From: JABDII01 sp963815325
GTDB lineage: Bacteria > Gemmatimonadota > Gemmatimonadetes > Gemmatimonadales > GWC2-71-9
Assembly (NCBI GenBank): GCA_963815325.1
Contig: CAWFGG010000005.1
Span: 407,557-471,556, forward strand
Length of the DNA stretch: 64,000 bases
Reading direction: 5' to 3'
Under the pieces are notes generated by a model. The model was not told the DNA's origin and made no database searches. It worked only from the letters and a program-made list of their open reading frames with translations. A program made the translations under genes and the position numbers. Below, in pieces: positions 24,609-33,608 of the stretch. How positions within the stretch are numbered: position 1 is the first letter of the stretch; each line of letters starts with the position of its first letter.

Positions 24609-26654
24609 CTAGGTGTTGACCAGCTCGGGCTTTTTCGATTCCGCTGCAACCTTGGCAGCCACGTCCGGCGGCGCCTCGACGTAGCCGTGGAACGATTTCC
24701 GGAAGGTGCCGCGGCCGTGCGTAATGGAATGGAGGTCGGTCGAGTACTTGTACAACTCCGCCTCCGGCACGATGGCCATCACCTTGACTAGCCGGCCGTC
24801 GGGTTCCGTGCCAAGGATCTGCCCCCGCCTGCCACTCAGATCGCCCATGACATCGCCCAGGACATCTTCCGGCGTCCAGATCTCGAGATCGAGGAGCGGC
24901 TCGAGCAAGATAGGCCGGCACTCGGCGGACACATTCCGAAACGCCATGATGCCGGCCATCTTGAACGACATCTCGTTGGAATCCACGTCGTGGTACGAGC
25001 CGTCGTAGCATTCGGCTCGAAAATCCACCAACGGAAACCCCGCGATCGGGCCGCGCTGCGCGGCCTCCTGAATCCCCCGGTCCACCGCCGGGATGAACTT
25101 CTTGGGGATCACGCCGCCAACGACCTTGTCGGCGAACTCGTAGCCCGCCCCCTGGGCCAACGGTGCCAGCCGGATCCAGCAGTCGCCGTACTGGCCGCGT
25201 CCACCGCTCTGTTTCTTATGCTTGCCCTGGCCTTCCGCCCTCCCCTTGATCGTTTCGCGATAGGCCACTTTGGGGGGAATCAGCTCCGCGTGGACGCCGA
25301 ATTTCCGTTCCAGGCGTTTGAGTAGAATCTCGAAGTGTCGCTCTCCCATGCCGTGCATCAGGGTTTGGCTCAATTCGGAATTGTACTCGAAGTGGAAGGT
25401 CGGGTCTTCTTCGTGAAGCCTGTGCAGCCCGCTCGCCAGTTTGTCTTCCTCACCACGCTGCTTCACCACCACGGCGGACGTGGCCACCGCGTCGGGAAAC
25501 GGGATGGGGTCGAGGTGGACCGGACGCTCCGCACGGCAGAACGTATCGTTGGTGTGCGTGTCCCGTAGCTTGGCGACCGACCCGATGTCCCCCGCCTGCA
25601 GCTCCGGAATCTCGAAGCGCTCCTTGCCTTGTTGGATGGACAGGTGATTGAGCTTTTCGGTGACCTCGTGCTCGGCGTTGTACACCTCGTCGCCGTTCCG
25701 GATCGTGCCGCGATAGATCCGGAAGAACGACACGTCGCCGACATGGGGCTCGGACATCGTCTTGAAGACTCGGCCGACCAGCGGCGCCTCGGCCGGCGGG
25801 GCCACCTCGGCCGGCGACGGCAGGAGCTCGATGATCTTCGTCAGGAGGGCCTGGGTGCCATAGGTCAGCTCGCCGCTGCCCACGAAGAGCGGGACGATCT
25901 CGCCCTCGGCGATTGCTTTCTTCACCGCCGCAATGACCTCGTCGCGGGTAATCGTCTTCCCTTCCAAGTAGCGCTCGATCAGCCGATCGTCGGTGGCGGC
26001 CACCGTTTCGGTCAGGAGTTCGCTGTACTGTCCATACCGCGCCTGGTACTCGTCCGGGATATCGACCTCGTCGTATTCCCCCGATTTGGTGCCCGCCTTG
26101 AACATGTGGGCCTTGCCCGAGAACAGATTGATGATGCCGTGGAAGGCCGGCCCGTTCCCTACCGGGATTTCGACCGGTAAGACCTTGGGGGACAGATGCT
26201 CCTTCACGTCGGCAAACACGCGCTCGAAATCCGCATGCTCTTTGTCCATCAGTGACACGAAGAGGAGCCGAGGTAAATGGAGGTCGTCACATACATCCCA
26301 GACCTTCTCGGTCCCGACTTCGACGCCGCCGGTCCCGCTCAACACAACCACCGCCGCATCGGCGGCATAGAGTCCGGTGACGGCCTCGCCGAAGAAGTCG
26401 GAAAAGCCCGGCGTGTCGATCATGTTGATCTTGGTATCCATCCACTCGGCATAGCCGAGACCGAGGCCGATGGAGTACTGGCGTTCGATTTCGTCGGGGG
26501 AGTAGTCGGTGAGGGTCGTACCTTCTTTGATCGATCCGTGGCGGCGGCTGGACCCGGAAACGAACGCCAGGGCATCCACGAGAGTGGTCTTGCCGCTGGC
26601 GCCGTGACCGACGAAGGCCACGTTCCGGATATGTCTAGGGTCATAGACCTTCAT
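24609..26654 (-). CDS. Elongation factor G-like GTPase (EF-G2 type)
   Basis: The 681-residue protein starts at the ATG at 26654, where GGAGG lies upstream; longer frames lack a site. The G domain has 'GHGASGKTTL' (G1), 'DTPG' (G3) and, where NKxD is expected (G4), 'SLMDKEH'. Domains II-V follow, with 'HGMGERHFEILLKRLERKFG', 'GRGQYGDCWIRLAP' and the C-terminal 'GRRGQILGTEPDG'. The altered G4 and the switch sequence place it with the paralogous EF-G-like group rather than with the canonical factor encoded beside ribosomal protein genes. Its cellular role is not settled in this family. Confidence 0.85.
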   Translation of the reverse strand: MKVYDPRHIRNVAFVGHGASGKTTLVDALAFVSGSSRRHGSIKEGTTLTDYSPDEIERQYSIGLGLGYAEWMDTKINMIDTPGFSDFFGEAVTGLYAADAAVVVLSGTGGVEVGTEKVWDVCDDLHLPRLLFVSLMDKEHADFERVFADVKEHLSPKVLPVEIPVGNGPAFHGIINLFSGKAHMFKAGTKSGEYDEVDIPDEYQARYGQYSELLTETVAATDDRLIERYLEGKTITRDEVIAAVKKAIAEGEIVPLFVGSGELTYGTQALLTKIIELLPSPAEVAPPAEAPLVGRVFKTMSEPHVGDVSFFRIYRGTIRNGDEVYNAEHEVTEKLNHLSIQQGKERFEIPELQAGDIGSVAKLRDTHTNDTFCRAERPVHLDPIPFPDAVATSAVVVKQRGEEDKLASGLHRLHEEDPTFHFEYNSELSQTLMHGMGERHFEILLKRLERKFGVHAELIPPKVAYRETIKGRAEGQGKHKKQSGGRGQYGDCWIRLAPLAQGAGYEFADKVVGGVIPKKFIPAVDRGIQEAAQRGPIAGFPLVDFRAECYDGSYHDVDSNEMSFKMAGIMAFRNVSAECRPILLEPLLDLEIWTPEDVLGDVMGDLSGRRGQILGTEPDGRLVKVMAIVPEAELYKYSTDLHSITHGRGTFRKSFHGYVEAPPDVAAKVAAESKKPELVNT

Positions 26655-26799
26655 GGTCTTCACCTCCAGGGCAGTAGGAATCTGGAGTTTGCATGCGGGA
26701 CGGAGGGTTGTCAAATGCTCCGCGGAGGGCGCGAGCAAATCGCCCCTGGAGGGGGCCATATGGTACGGCGGACGCCCGGCGGTGGCCCAAGTTTGCACC

Positions 26800-27096
26800 A
26801 TGCGATTCGTCACCGACTGGGTGCTGCCCCGCCACGCCGCGGATCTCGAGGCACGGCTCGAGGCGGTGCTGCCAAAGCTCCCGATCCAGCGGCGGGGAGC
26901 CCTTCAGCGCCTGCTCCGCCGGCCACTCGAGTCGCGCCGACTGAGCGCACTCCACGCCTTCGCCACCCTGGCGGAGGCCGAGGGGTGGCTCGACGCCGCG
27001 GAAGTCATCACCATCCGGAAATTGGCGTACCGCGTATCGTTCTACCTCCGGCGAGCCGAGCGGGAGCGGGAGCCGCACGCTTCGGACACGCCGTAA
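26800..27096 (+). CDS. Small hypothetical helical protein
   Basis: From the ATG at 26800 the product has 98 residues: a basic, helix-rich protein ('DLEARLEAVLPKLPIQRRGALQRLLRRPLE', then 'EAEGWLDAAEVITIRKLAYRVSFYLRRAER' in shorter pieces). It is divergent from the EF-G-like gene. I do not recognise a family. The frame is open further upstream without a better start. Confidence 0.45.
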   Translation: MRFVTDWVLPRHAADLEARLEAVLPKLPIQRRGALQRLLRRPLESRRLSALHAFATLAEAEGWLDAAEVITIRKLAYRVSFYLRRAEREREPHASDTP

Positions 27097-27141
27097 CCGG
27101 CCTCACCCATTTCTCGTGCGCAGCCTGTTAGTATTCCCGGC

Positions 27142-27852
27142 ATGGCAGCCACATCCACCGCATTCGTCACCGGGGCCACCGAGGGCATTGGCCGCGCCAT
27201 TGCGTTTGCGCTGGCTCGGGCCGGGTATAACGTCGGGGTATGCGCCCGAAACGAGCCGCGAGTCGAGTTACTGGTCACGGAACTGCGTTCGCTCGGCGTA
27301 GCTGCGGCCGGCGCAGGCGCGGACGTGAGTTCTGAACGCGATGTCGCCCGGGTCATCGGGCAGGTCGTCGAGACCCTGGGCCCGATTGAGGTCCTGATCA
27401 ACAATGCCGGTATCGGCATCGTCAAACGGATCGAGGATCTCGAGCTCGACGAGTGGGATGCGACGATGGCCACCAACGTACGTTCCTTGTTTCTCACCAC
27501 CCGCACGGTGCTCCCCGGCATGCGGCAGCGGCGCGCGGGAACCATTGTGAACATCGCAAGCCTCGCCGGCCGCAACGGATTTGTGGGGGGAACGGCCTAT
27601 GCCGCCTCGAAACATGCCGTGCTGGGGTTCAGCCGGTCGTTAATGCTCGAAACGCGACAAGACAATATTCGCGTCATCGCCTTGTGTCCGGGTTCGGTCG
27701 ATACCGCCATGCTCATGAACCAACCCTTGCTCGCGCGAGACGCCAGCAGCATTCTCCAGCCGGAGGACGTCGCCCATTTGGTGTTGCAGAGCTTGGCGCT
27801 GCCGGTTCGGGCGCTCGTCAGCGAACTCGACCTCCGGCCGACCAATCCGTAA
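27142..27852 (+). CDS. Short-chain dehydrogenase/reductase
   Basis: The 236-residue classical SDR has the cofactor motif 'TGATEGIGRAIAFALA' at residues 10-25, 'NNAGIG' near 92, the catalytic Ser in 'NIASLAGRNGF' and 'YAASKHAV' (YxxxK). It has the length of 3-oxoacyl-ACP reductase-like enzymes. NADP preference is suggested by the Arg in 'VCARNEPR'. The substrate is unknown. The BFD-like ferredoxin gene follows on the same strand. Confidence 0.88.
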   Translation: MAATSTAFVTGATEGIGRAIAFALARAGYNVGVCARNEPRVELLVTELRSLGVAAAGAGADVSSERDVARVIGQVVETLGPIEVLINNAGIGIVKRIEDLELDEWDATMATNVRSLFLTTRTVLPGMRQRRAGTIVNIASLAGRNGFVGGTAYAASKHAVLGFSRSLMLETRQDNIRVIALCPGSVDTAMLMNQPLLARDASSILQPEDVAHLVLQSLALPVRALVSELDLRPTNP

Positions 27853-27873
27853 TCACGTATCCGTAGCCACGAG

Positions 27874-28092
27874 GTGCCCCTGAGCGGTGTCCGCATTTCT
27901 CGGTGCGTCTGCCTCCGAGCACCCTTTGCGGGGCTGCTGACCCGCGCCCGGGCGTCGGCTTGGAACTTGCAATCGCTCATGCGTGAAACGGGGTGCGGCG
28001 CCCAGTGCGGGCTCTGCCGGCCGTATCTCCGCAGAATGCTCGAGACGGGGGAGACGGTGTTCGCGGAAATCCTGACCGAGGACGCACCCTGA
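27874..28092 (+). CDS. BFD-like [2Fe-2S]-binding protein
   Basis: The small 72-residue protein has the Cys layout of bacterioferritin-associated ferredoxin-like domains: 'RCVC' (C11, C13), then 'CGAQCGLCRPYLRRML' (C45, C48 as the second pair). The intervening helix pair is short. BFD-like domains bind a [2Fe-2S] cluster and act in iron release or as modules of larger oxidoreductases. No bacterioferritin gene is adjacent. The start (GTG 27874) is the first in frame and has no strong ribosome site. Confidence 0.65.
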   Translation: MPLSGVRISRCVCLRAPFAGLLTRARASAWNLQSLMRETGCGAQCGLCRPYLRRMLETGETVFAEILTEDAP

Positions 28093-28115
28093 GTCTGCCA
28101 ACCAGCCCACCCACC

Positions 28116-29699
28116 GTGAGCGAGGGCCGATCCACCGGCTCCTGGCGCATCGAGGCCGTGCCCAAGTCCGCTCGCGAGTGGTGGAAACGCCTATACTCGA
28201 CCACGGGACTCGTCGTCTGGGCCGTTGTCCTGGGCTGGGCGGCCATCGTGCTCATCCGGCGGGAACGGTTGGAGGGGTATGCGTTGGCCGTCGCGGCCAC
28301 GGGCTTGGCCGTCTTCGCGCTCCAGCGCGATTTGCTCCTCAGGAGACGCTACGAATCCCGGGTCCGCACCGCGCTCAGCACGGCCGCCGCACGGAATCGG
28401 GAACTCGAGACCCTCCGTCGCCTCGCCTCGAGCCTCCTGTCCGGAAGAGAGCTGCCGGAACTCTTCAGGGAAATCGCGGTCGCCGCCACCGAACTCATCC
28501 AGGCCAAGGTGGGCCTCGTGTGCATGCTGGTCGAGGAAGGACGATTCCTCAAGGTGGTGGCGGCCGCGGGTGGGCCGCCCGACATCGTCGGGCAACTCGT
28601 GCCGGCGGACCAGTCGCTGGTCGGGTGGGTGGCTACCACGGAAGAGCCCCTGTTGTCGGAGAACATCAATGAGGATCCCCGGAATTATCATCTCTCCGAG
28701 CAGGGCGTCGACCTCAAGGCGTGCGCCATCATCCCGCTCCGATCCGCAGGGGTCGTGATCGGGACGGTCAGCGTGTACGACCGGGCCGACGGTCAGCCAT
28801 TCGATCCCTCCGACGTCAATCTCCTGAAAACGCTTGGCCACCAAGTCGTGGTGGGGCTCGATCGCACCAACATGCTGAACGAGTCTCGGCAGTACGCCCA
28901 GGCCCTCGCCGCCAAGAACGTGGAGCTCCTCCGCACCACCCAGCTCAAGGACCAGTTCCTCGCCAACATGTCCCACGAGCTCCGGACTCCGCTGAACGCA
29001 ATCATCGGCTTTTCCGACCTTCTCCTCACGGAGGAGCTCGGCCCGGTGAACTCGCAGCAACGGGACTTCCTCGATTCGGTGTCGCGCAATGGACAACACC
29101 TCCTCGAGCTGATCAATGAGATTCTCGATCTCTCGAAGATCGAAGCCGGACGCATGAAGCTCGACTTCGCCCGCACCGAGCTGGCCGACGCCATCCAGGG
29201 TGCCGTCGCCGACACGGAGAGCCTGCGAGCCTCCAGGCAGCAGACCTGCGCTCTCCACCTGGAGGATGCCCCTTTCGCCGTCATCGCGGATGGGACCCGG
29301 GTGCGACAGATTCTCTACAACCTGCTGTCCAATGCGTCCAAGTACACCACGACCGGCGGGCACATCAACATCTCGGCGGTGAAGACCCGGGCCCCGCTTC
29401 CCTACTCGATCGACGGGGCCTTGGGCGATACCCGGCTGGTCACGCGCGACGCCGTCTGGGTCTCGGTCATGGACAACGGCATCGGAATCCGGCCGGATGA
29501 CCTTGGTGCGCTCTTTACCGAATTCACTCAGGTGGATAGCTCAGCCAGCCGAGATCAACAGGGCACCGGCCTTGGCCTCGCCTTGTGCAAGCGGTTCGTG
29601 GAGCTTCACGGGGGCGCGATCGGGGTGGAGTCGATTTACGGGACGGGCAGCGCGTTCTGGTTCATCCTGCCGGTCGAGGGACCGCGCACCACCGCCTGA
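28116..29699 (+). CDS. Membrane-anchored GAF-domain histidine kinase
   Basis: The proposed GTG start at 28116 gives 527 residues; the frame is open upstream inside the BFD gene. Order: two membrane segments (about 30-75), a short coiled coil, a GAF domain ('ELFREIAVAATELIQAKVGLV', 'SLVGWVATTEEPLL', 'AGVVIGTVSVYDRADGQPF'), HisKA with 'NMSHELRTPLNAIIGFSDLL', and HATPase with 'LYNLLSNASKYT', 'VMDNGIGI' and 'GTGLGLALCKRFVELHGG'. No response regulator lies beside it, so the partner is elsewhere. The GAF domain probably senses a small ligand or redox state. Confidence 0.9.
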   Translation: MSEGRSTGSWRIEAVPKSAREWWKRLYSTTGLVVWAVVLGWAAIVLIRRERLEGYALAVAATGLAVFALQRDLLLRRRYESRVRTALSTAAARNRELETLRRLASSLLSGRELPELFREIAVAATELIQAKVGLVCMLVEEGRFLKVVAAAGGPPDIVGQLVPADQSLVGWVATTEEPLLSENINEDPRNYHLSEQGVDLKACAIIPLRSAGVVIGTVSVYDRADGQPFDPSDVNLLKTLGHQVVVGLDRTNMLNESRQYAQALAAKNVELLRTTQLKDQFLANMSHELRTPLNAIIGFSDLLLTEELGPVNSQQRDFLDSVSRNGQHLLELINEILDLSKIEAGRMKLDFARTELADAIQGAVADTESLRASRQQTCALHLEDAPFAVIADGTRVRQILYNLLSNASKYTTTGGHINISAVKTRAPLPYSIDGALGDTRLVTRDAVWVSVMDNGIGIRPDDLGALFTEFTQVDSSASRDQQGTGLGLALCKRFVELHGGAIGVESIYGTGSAFWFILPVEGPRTTA

Positions 29700-29702
29700 C
29701 GC

Positions 29703-30350
29703 TCAGCCGCGCGCGGCCGCCCGCCGTACCGCCAGTTCCTTCTCGACGCGGGCGCGGATCATCTCAATCCCAATCTGGTTTTGGCCGCCCTCCGGCAGGA
29801 TCACATCGGCGTAGCGCTTGGAGGGCTCGACGAATTCCAGGTGCATGGGCCGGACCGTCGACAAATACTGTTCGATCACGCTGTCGAGCGAACGTCCCCG
29901 CTCTTGGATATCGCGTCGCAGTCGGCGAATGAATCGGATATCCTCCGCGACATCCACAAAGACCTTGATGTCGAACAAGGACCTGAGCCGGGCGTCGGCA
30001 AAGAGCAGGATGCCGTCGACCAGAATGACCTCGCGCGGCTCGACACGCATCCGCGTCTGGGCGCGGGTATGCAGCGCATAGTCGTACGTCGGCTTTTGAA
30101 CCGCGTGGCCGCGCGCCAGCTGGTCGAGCTGCTCCACCAGAAGTGGGACGTCGAAGGCATCGGGATGGTCGTAGTTGACCGCCTTCCGCTCGTCGAACCC
30201 GAGATGGGAAAGGTCGCAGTAGTAGGAATCGGCATCCAACAGCACGGCATCCACGCCGAGGGGCTCGTGGATCGCCTGGGCCACGGTGGTCTTGCCGGAG
30301 CCGCTCCCGCCCGCCACTCCGACGATCAGGGAGCGCGCGACCGGGGTCAC
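29703..30350 (-). CDS. udk: Uridine kinase
   Basis: The 215-residue protein matches the usual uridine kinase length. It phosphorylates uridine and cytidine in pyrimidine salvage. Visible are the P-loop 'GVAGGSGSGKTTVAQ', 'LLDADSYYCDLSHL' with a catalytic Asp, 'VNYDHPDAFDVPLL', 'PTYDYALHTRAQ', 'VILVDGILLF' and 'RRLRRDIQERGRS'. It is convergent with the histidine kinase gene, with only three bases between stops. Confidence 0.93.
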   Translation of the reverse strand: MTPVARSLIVGVAGGSGSGKTTVAQAIHEPLGVDAVLLDADSYYCDLSHLGFDERKAVNYDHPDAFDVPLLVEQLDQLARGHAVQKPTYDYALHTRAQTRMRVEPREVILVDGILLFADARLRSLFDIKVFVDVAEDIRFIRRLRRDIQERGRSLDSVIEQYLSTVRPMHLEFVEPSKRYADVILPEGGQNQIGIEMIRARVEKELAVRRAAARG

Positions 30351-30461
30351 CGAGACTCCCGGCTCTGTCGAGGCCTACCGGCCGGTACGGGGCTCATAGC
30401 GTGAAACTGCCCTGTGCGGGGGCGGGCGCAAGGGCCACCGGCTGCGGAGTGCGGAGCGGTC

Positions 30462-30854
30462 CTACGCATCATCAAGAAGAGCCTCGGCCTCGATCTCGAC
30501 CAGGATGTCCGGTGCGATGAGCCGCTGTACCTCCACCATGCTGGTGGCCGGCCGGATGTCGCCGAAGAAGGCGCGATGCGCGTCACCGACGGCCTCCCAC
30601 GCGGTGATATCGACTACGTAGATGCGCGTCCGGACGACATCGGCAAGCGAGGCACCGAGGCCGCGCAGGGCGGTCTCGATGTTCTTGATGGCTTGAATGG
30701 TCTGGGCGTACGGGTCATCCAGCCCAACGATGTTGCCATCGGGTCCGGTGGCTGTTGTGCCGGACACATAGACATGGGGTCCCATCCGTACCGCCCGGGA
30801 GTAGCCAACGAGCGGCTCCCAGAGCGTCCCGCTCGACAGGTTTCTGCGTTCCAT
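30462..30854 (-). CDS. RidA family protein (reactive intermediate deaminase)
   Basis: The 130-residue protein starts at the ATG at 30854, after GGGAGG. It has the YjgF/YER057c/UK114 fold: 'GYSRAVRMGPHVYVSGTTA', 'DDPYAQTIQAIKNIETALRGLGASLADVVRTRIYVVDI' in pieces, and 'MVEVQRLIAPDILVEIEAEAL'. RidA proteins hydrolyse enamine/imine intermediates. The C-terminal Arg of the strict RidA subgroup (IEAI/V region with xxR before it) is not obvious, so the activity may differ. It lies just downstream of the cyclophilin gene. Confidence 0.85.
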   Translation of the reverse strand: MERRNLSSGTLWEPLVGYSRAVRMGPHVYVSGTTATGPDGNIVGLDDPYAQTIQAIKNIETALRGLGASLADVVRTRIYVVDITAWEAVGDAHRAFFGDIRPATSMVEVQRLIAPDILVEIEAEALLDDA

Positions 30855-30876
30855 GCGGTACCTCCCAAGCGTTGTC

Positions 30877-31359
30877 TCACACCTCCTGAGCCGAATGCAC
30901 CACCACGGGGTCGAGCGGCACGTCGTCGTGTCCCGCACGCGCTCCGCAGGAGACGGCGGCGATCGTGTCCACGACCTCCATGCCTTCCACCACCTCACCG
31001 AAGACGGCGTACCCGAAGTCCCGCGTTCCATGATCGAGCAAGGCGTTATCAGACAGGTTGACGAAGAACTGCGAAGTGGCGCTGTTCACATCCGCCGTCC
31101 GTGCCATTGAGAGGGTACCGCGCGTGTTCTTCACTCCATTGTCCGCCTCGTTCTTGATGCCGGCGCGAGTCGGCTTCTGCGACATCGCCGGGGTGAAGCC
31201 GCCGCCCTGGATCACGAAGCCCGGCAACACGCGATGGAAGATGGTGCCGTCGTAGAAACCTTCACGGACGTAGGTCAGGAAGTTTTCCGTCGTGATCGGA
31301 GCCCGGTCGGTGTACAGCTCGACCGTGAAGGTGCCGCGCGACGTGTGGAATTCAACCAT
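30877..31359 (-). CDS. Cyclophilin-type peptidyl-prolyl isomerase
   Basis: The 160-residue protein has no signal peptide, so it is cytoplasmic (PpiB-like). It catalyses cis-trans isomerisation of X-Pro bonds. Motifs are 'APITTENFLTYVREGFYDGTIFHRVLPGFVIQGGG' (seen in parts, with the catalytic Arg in FHRV), 'SMARTADVNSATSQFFVNL' and 'YAVFGEVVEGMEVVDTI'. It lies between the nitroreductase and RidA genes on the same strand with short gaps, so an operon of three is likely. Confidence 0.93.
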   Translation of the reverse strand: MVEFHTSRGTFTVELYTDRAPITTENFLTYVREGFYDGTIFHRVLPGFVIQGGGFTPAMSQKPTRAGIKNEADNGVKNTRGTLSMARTADVNSATSQFFVNLSDNALLDHGTRDFGYAVFGEVVEGMEVVDTIAAVSCGARAGHDDVPLDPVVVHSAQEV

Positions 31360-31387
31360 CAGAGGCCTCCAGGAGTGACGATTCCGA

Positions 31388-32056
31388 TCACCGAAAGGTG
31401 ACGATTTCTTCGAGCGGCTTGCGCCGGATGTCCGGTACCATCGCGTCCGCCGCGGGATAGCCCACCACCAACAGAAGAAACGGGCGTTCGTGCGACGGCC
31501 GCTCGAGGATGTCGTTCAGGAACTTCATGGGGCTCGGCGTATGGGTCAGAGTGGCCAGCCCCGCATGATGAAACGCCGTGATCAAGATGCCGGTGGCGAT
31601 CCCGACCGATTCCGTCACGTAGTAATGTTGCAGCGAGCGCCCGTCGGGGTCCACGCCGTGCCGCTCCGCAAAAATGGCAATGAGCGCGGGTGCCTCTTCC
31701 AAGAACGGCTTCCGCTCATCGGTGCCGAGCGGTTCCAGCGCCTCCAACCACTCGGGCGTGGCGCGCCTGGTGTAGAATGCGTGCTCCTCACGCTCCGCCG
31801 CTTCGCGGATCCGGCGCTTGACGGCCGGATCTTCGACCACCACGAAGTGCCAGGGCTGATGATTGGCTCCGCTCGGCGCAGTGCCCGCCGCTCGCAGGCA
31901 CTCCTCGAGGACGGGCCGCGGCACCGGACGGGTCGAGAACTGCCGCACGCTGCGCCGTCGGCCCATGACCGCGGCAAAGGACGCGGCGCGACGCTGCATC
32001 TCCTCGGCCGGGTATTCCTCATATCCGGTCAGGAGAATAAGGGGTGGTCGCGTCAT
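31388..32056 (-). CDS. Nitroreductase-fold flavoprotein, iodotyrosine deiodinase-like
   Basis: The 222-residue protein from the ATG at 32056 has the FMN-binding nitroreductase fold: 'RRRSVRQFSTRPVPRPVL', 'AAGTAPSGANHQPWHFVVV'. The lid segment contains E91, Y95 and K116, spaced exactly like the substrate-contacting Glu, Tyr and Lys of iodotyrosine deiodinases (human E157, Y161, K182). Those residues hold the halotyrosine zwitterion. Reductive dehalogenation of halotyrosine or a related aromatic amino acid is therefore inferred; a general nitroreductase is the fallback. It starts an apparent operon with cyclophilin and RidA. Confidence 0.8.
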   Translation of the reverse strand: MTRPPLILLTGYEEYPAEEMQRRAASFAAVMGRRRSVRQFSTRPVPRPVLEECLRAAGTAPSGANHQPWHFVVVEDPAVKRRIREAAEREEHAFYTRRATPEWLEALEPLGTDERKPFLEEAPALIAIFAERHGVDPDGRSLQHYYVTESVGIATGILITAFHHAGLATLTHTPSPMKFLNDILERPSHERPFLLLVVGYPAADAMVPDIRRKPLEEIVTFR

Positions 32057-32208
32057 AGCTACCGTGCTTTCCGGATGACGGATGGGTTGCGTCGCTGGCC
32101 CAAACGAGGCTTTCCCGCCGATATTCCACCGACTCCACGACCATTCATTCCCGAACGGCGGGCGCGGGCCGCCACGCCCCGGCAGCGACATTCAACCGGA
32201 GACCCCTG

Positions 32209-33099
32209 ATGCAAGATCTCCTCGCGTACTTCAATCTATCCAACGTGCTGGGCGTGGCCATTGCCTTCGCGCCAAAGGTGATTGCCGCCATCCTGGTCAT
32301 CGCCGTCTTCTGGGTACTGACGCGGGTGACCACACCCGGCATTCGCCGACTGCTCGTCCGGGCGCGGTTCGCCGAGCCGCTGATCCACCTTCTGGTCGAC
32401 AACGTGTACCGCTGGACGCTCTTCACCATTGCCTTGGTGATGGCCGCCAGCCAGCTCGGCATCGATGTCGCCGCCGCCCTGGCCGGCATCGGCGTGGTGG
32501 GCATCGCAGTCGGCTTCGCGGCCCAAGAGACGATCGCCAACATGATTGCCGGCTTCCTGATCTTCTGGGACCGGCCATTCGAAGTCGGAGACTACGTCAC
32601 CACCCTGGGCAAGTATGGTCAAGTGCGGGACATCACGATGCGCACCACGCGCATCCGGACGCCGGAGAATACCTTTGTCGTCCTCCCCAATAAACAAATT
32701 ATCGGCGAATTGTTGGTGAACCATTCCATGCTCGGTCACATGCGCGTAAACATCCCCCTGGGAATCGCATACAAGGAGGACATCCGCCGCGCCAGGCCGA
32801 TATTGCTGGACGCAGCCCGCGCCACGCCGGGCGTGCTGGCCGATCCCGCTCCGGACGTGGTCACCAGCGAGCTGGGCGGATCGAGCGTCAATCTGCAGGT
32901 CCGGGTGTGGATCCATGACGCCAAGGAGGAGTTGTCGGTGTTCTTCAATACCCTCGAGGCCTGCAAGATCGCGCTCGACACCGCGGGCATCGAAATCCCC
33001 TACCCGCACCTCCAGCTGTTCATCGACGACGTGCGCCCACAGGTATGGGACAAGCTCGCGGCGTGGAGCGCCGGATCGCGCGAGCCCGGAGGCAATTAG
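32209..33099 (+). CDS. MscS family mechanosensitive channel
   Basis: The 296-residue protein has three membrane segments, the third being the pore helix 'AALAGIGVVGIAVGFAAQETIANMIAG' (Ala/Gly-rich, seen in parts). The MscS middle domain follows ('FEVGDYVTTLGKYGQVRDI', 'PNKQIIGELLVNHS'), then the C-terminal alpha/beta domain ending 'IEIPYPHLQLFIDD'. Length and order are those of small MscS channels, which release solutes under hypo-osmotic stress. It is divergent from the nitroreductase operon. Confidence 0.93.
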   Translation: MQDLLAYFNLSNVLGVAIAFAPKVIAAILVIAVFWVLTRVTTPGIRRLLVRARFAEPLIHLLVDNVYRWTLFTIALVMAASQLGIDVAAALAGIGVVGIAVGFAAQETIANMIAGFLIFWDRPFEVGDYVTTLGKYGQVRDITMRTTRIRTPENTFVVLPNKQIIGELLVNHSMLGHMRVNIPLGIAYKEDIRRARPILLDAARATPGVLADPAPDVVTSELGGSSVNLQVRVWIHDAKEELSVFFNTLEACKIALDTAGIEIPYPHLQLFIDDVRPQVWDKLAAWSAGSREPGGN

Positions 33100-33125
33100 T
33101 CGCGCTGGCGCGCGGTCTGTCGTCC

Positions 33126-33149
33126 CGGTGGCTGGGAGAAGAGCCACCG
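33126..33149. terminator. Hairpin between MscS and DUF302 genes
   Basis: An 8-bp perfect stem (CGGTGGCT/AGCCACCG) with an eight-base loop lies in the 86-base gap between two convergent genes. No T-run follows on either strand, so its role as a terminator is inferred from position. Confidence 0.45.
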
Positions 33150-33185
33150 CTCCGGCCAACTGGTGCGATGCTCACGGCGCGGACA

Positions 33186-33596
33186 TCATACCTGCGCGAG
33201 GGCGGCAGCGACCCGCTCGAGTCGGGCATGTGCCTCGTCCGCGATTTCGCCCACGACGGGATCCGCATCGAGATTCCCAACCTTCATGAGCACGGTGGGG
33301 TCGCCGATGCGGACGAGACTTCCGCCCTCCGGCAGTGCCTCGACGGTCACGTTACACGGCAGCATAAGCCCCACTTCCGCCGAGTGGTTGAGCGCCCGGT
33401 GCGCCAGCACCGGGTTGCAGGCGCCGAGGATGACGTACGGGCGGAACTCTTCGTTGAGCTTTTCCTTGAGCGTCGCCTTGACGTCAATAGTCGTGAGCAC
33501 ACCGAACCCCTCGGCCTTGAGCGCCGCCCGGGCCCGGTCGATCGCGGTTTGATACGGGGCATCCAGCTGGACTTCGAATCCGAGTCTTTCGGGCAT
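33186..33596 (-). CDS. DUF302 protein
   Basis: The 136-residue protein matches DUF302: 'YQTAIDRARAALKAEGFGVLTTIDVKATLKEKL' (in parts), 'PYVILGACNPVLAHRAL', 'VGLMLPCNVTVEALPEGGSLVRIGDP'. The conserved Cys in 'GACNP' and 'LPCNV' are present. The family's biochemical role is unknown; it often lies near sulfur or redox genes. The preceding gene in the same direction carries an OsmC peroxidase domain, which would suit a redox link, but that is inference. Confidence 0.88.
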   Translation of the reverse strand: MPERLGFEVQLDAPYQTAIDRARAALKAEGFGVLTTIDVKATLKEKLNEEFRPYVILGACNPVLAHRALNHSAEVGLMLPCNVTVEALPEGGSLVRIGDPTVLMKVGNLDADPVVGEIADEAHARLERVAAALAQV

Positions 33597-33608
33597 GGCG
33601 GGTTGTCC

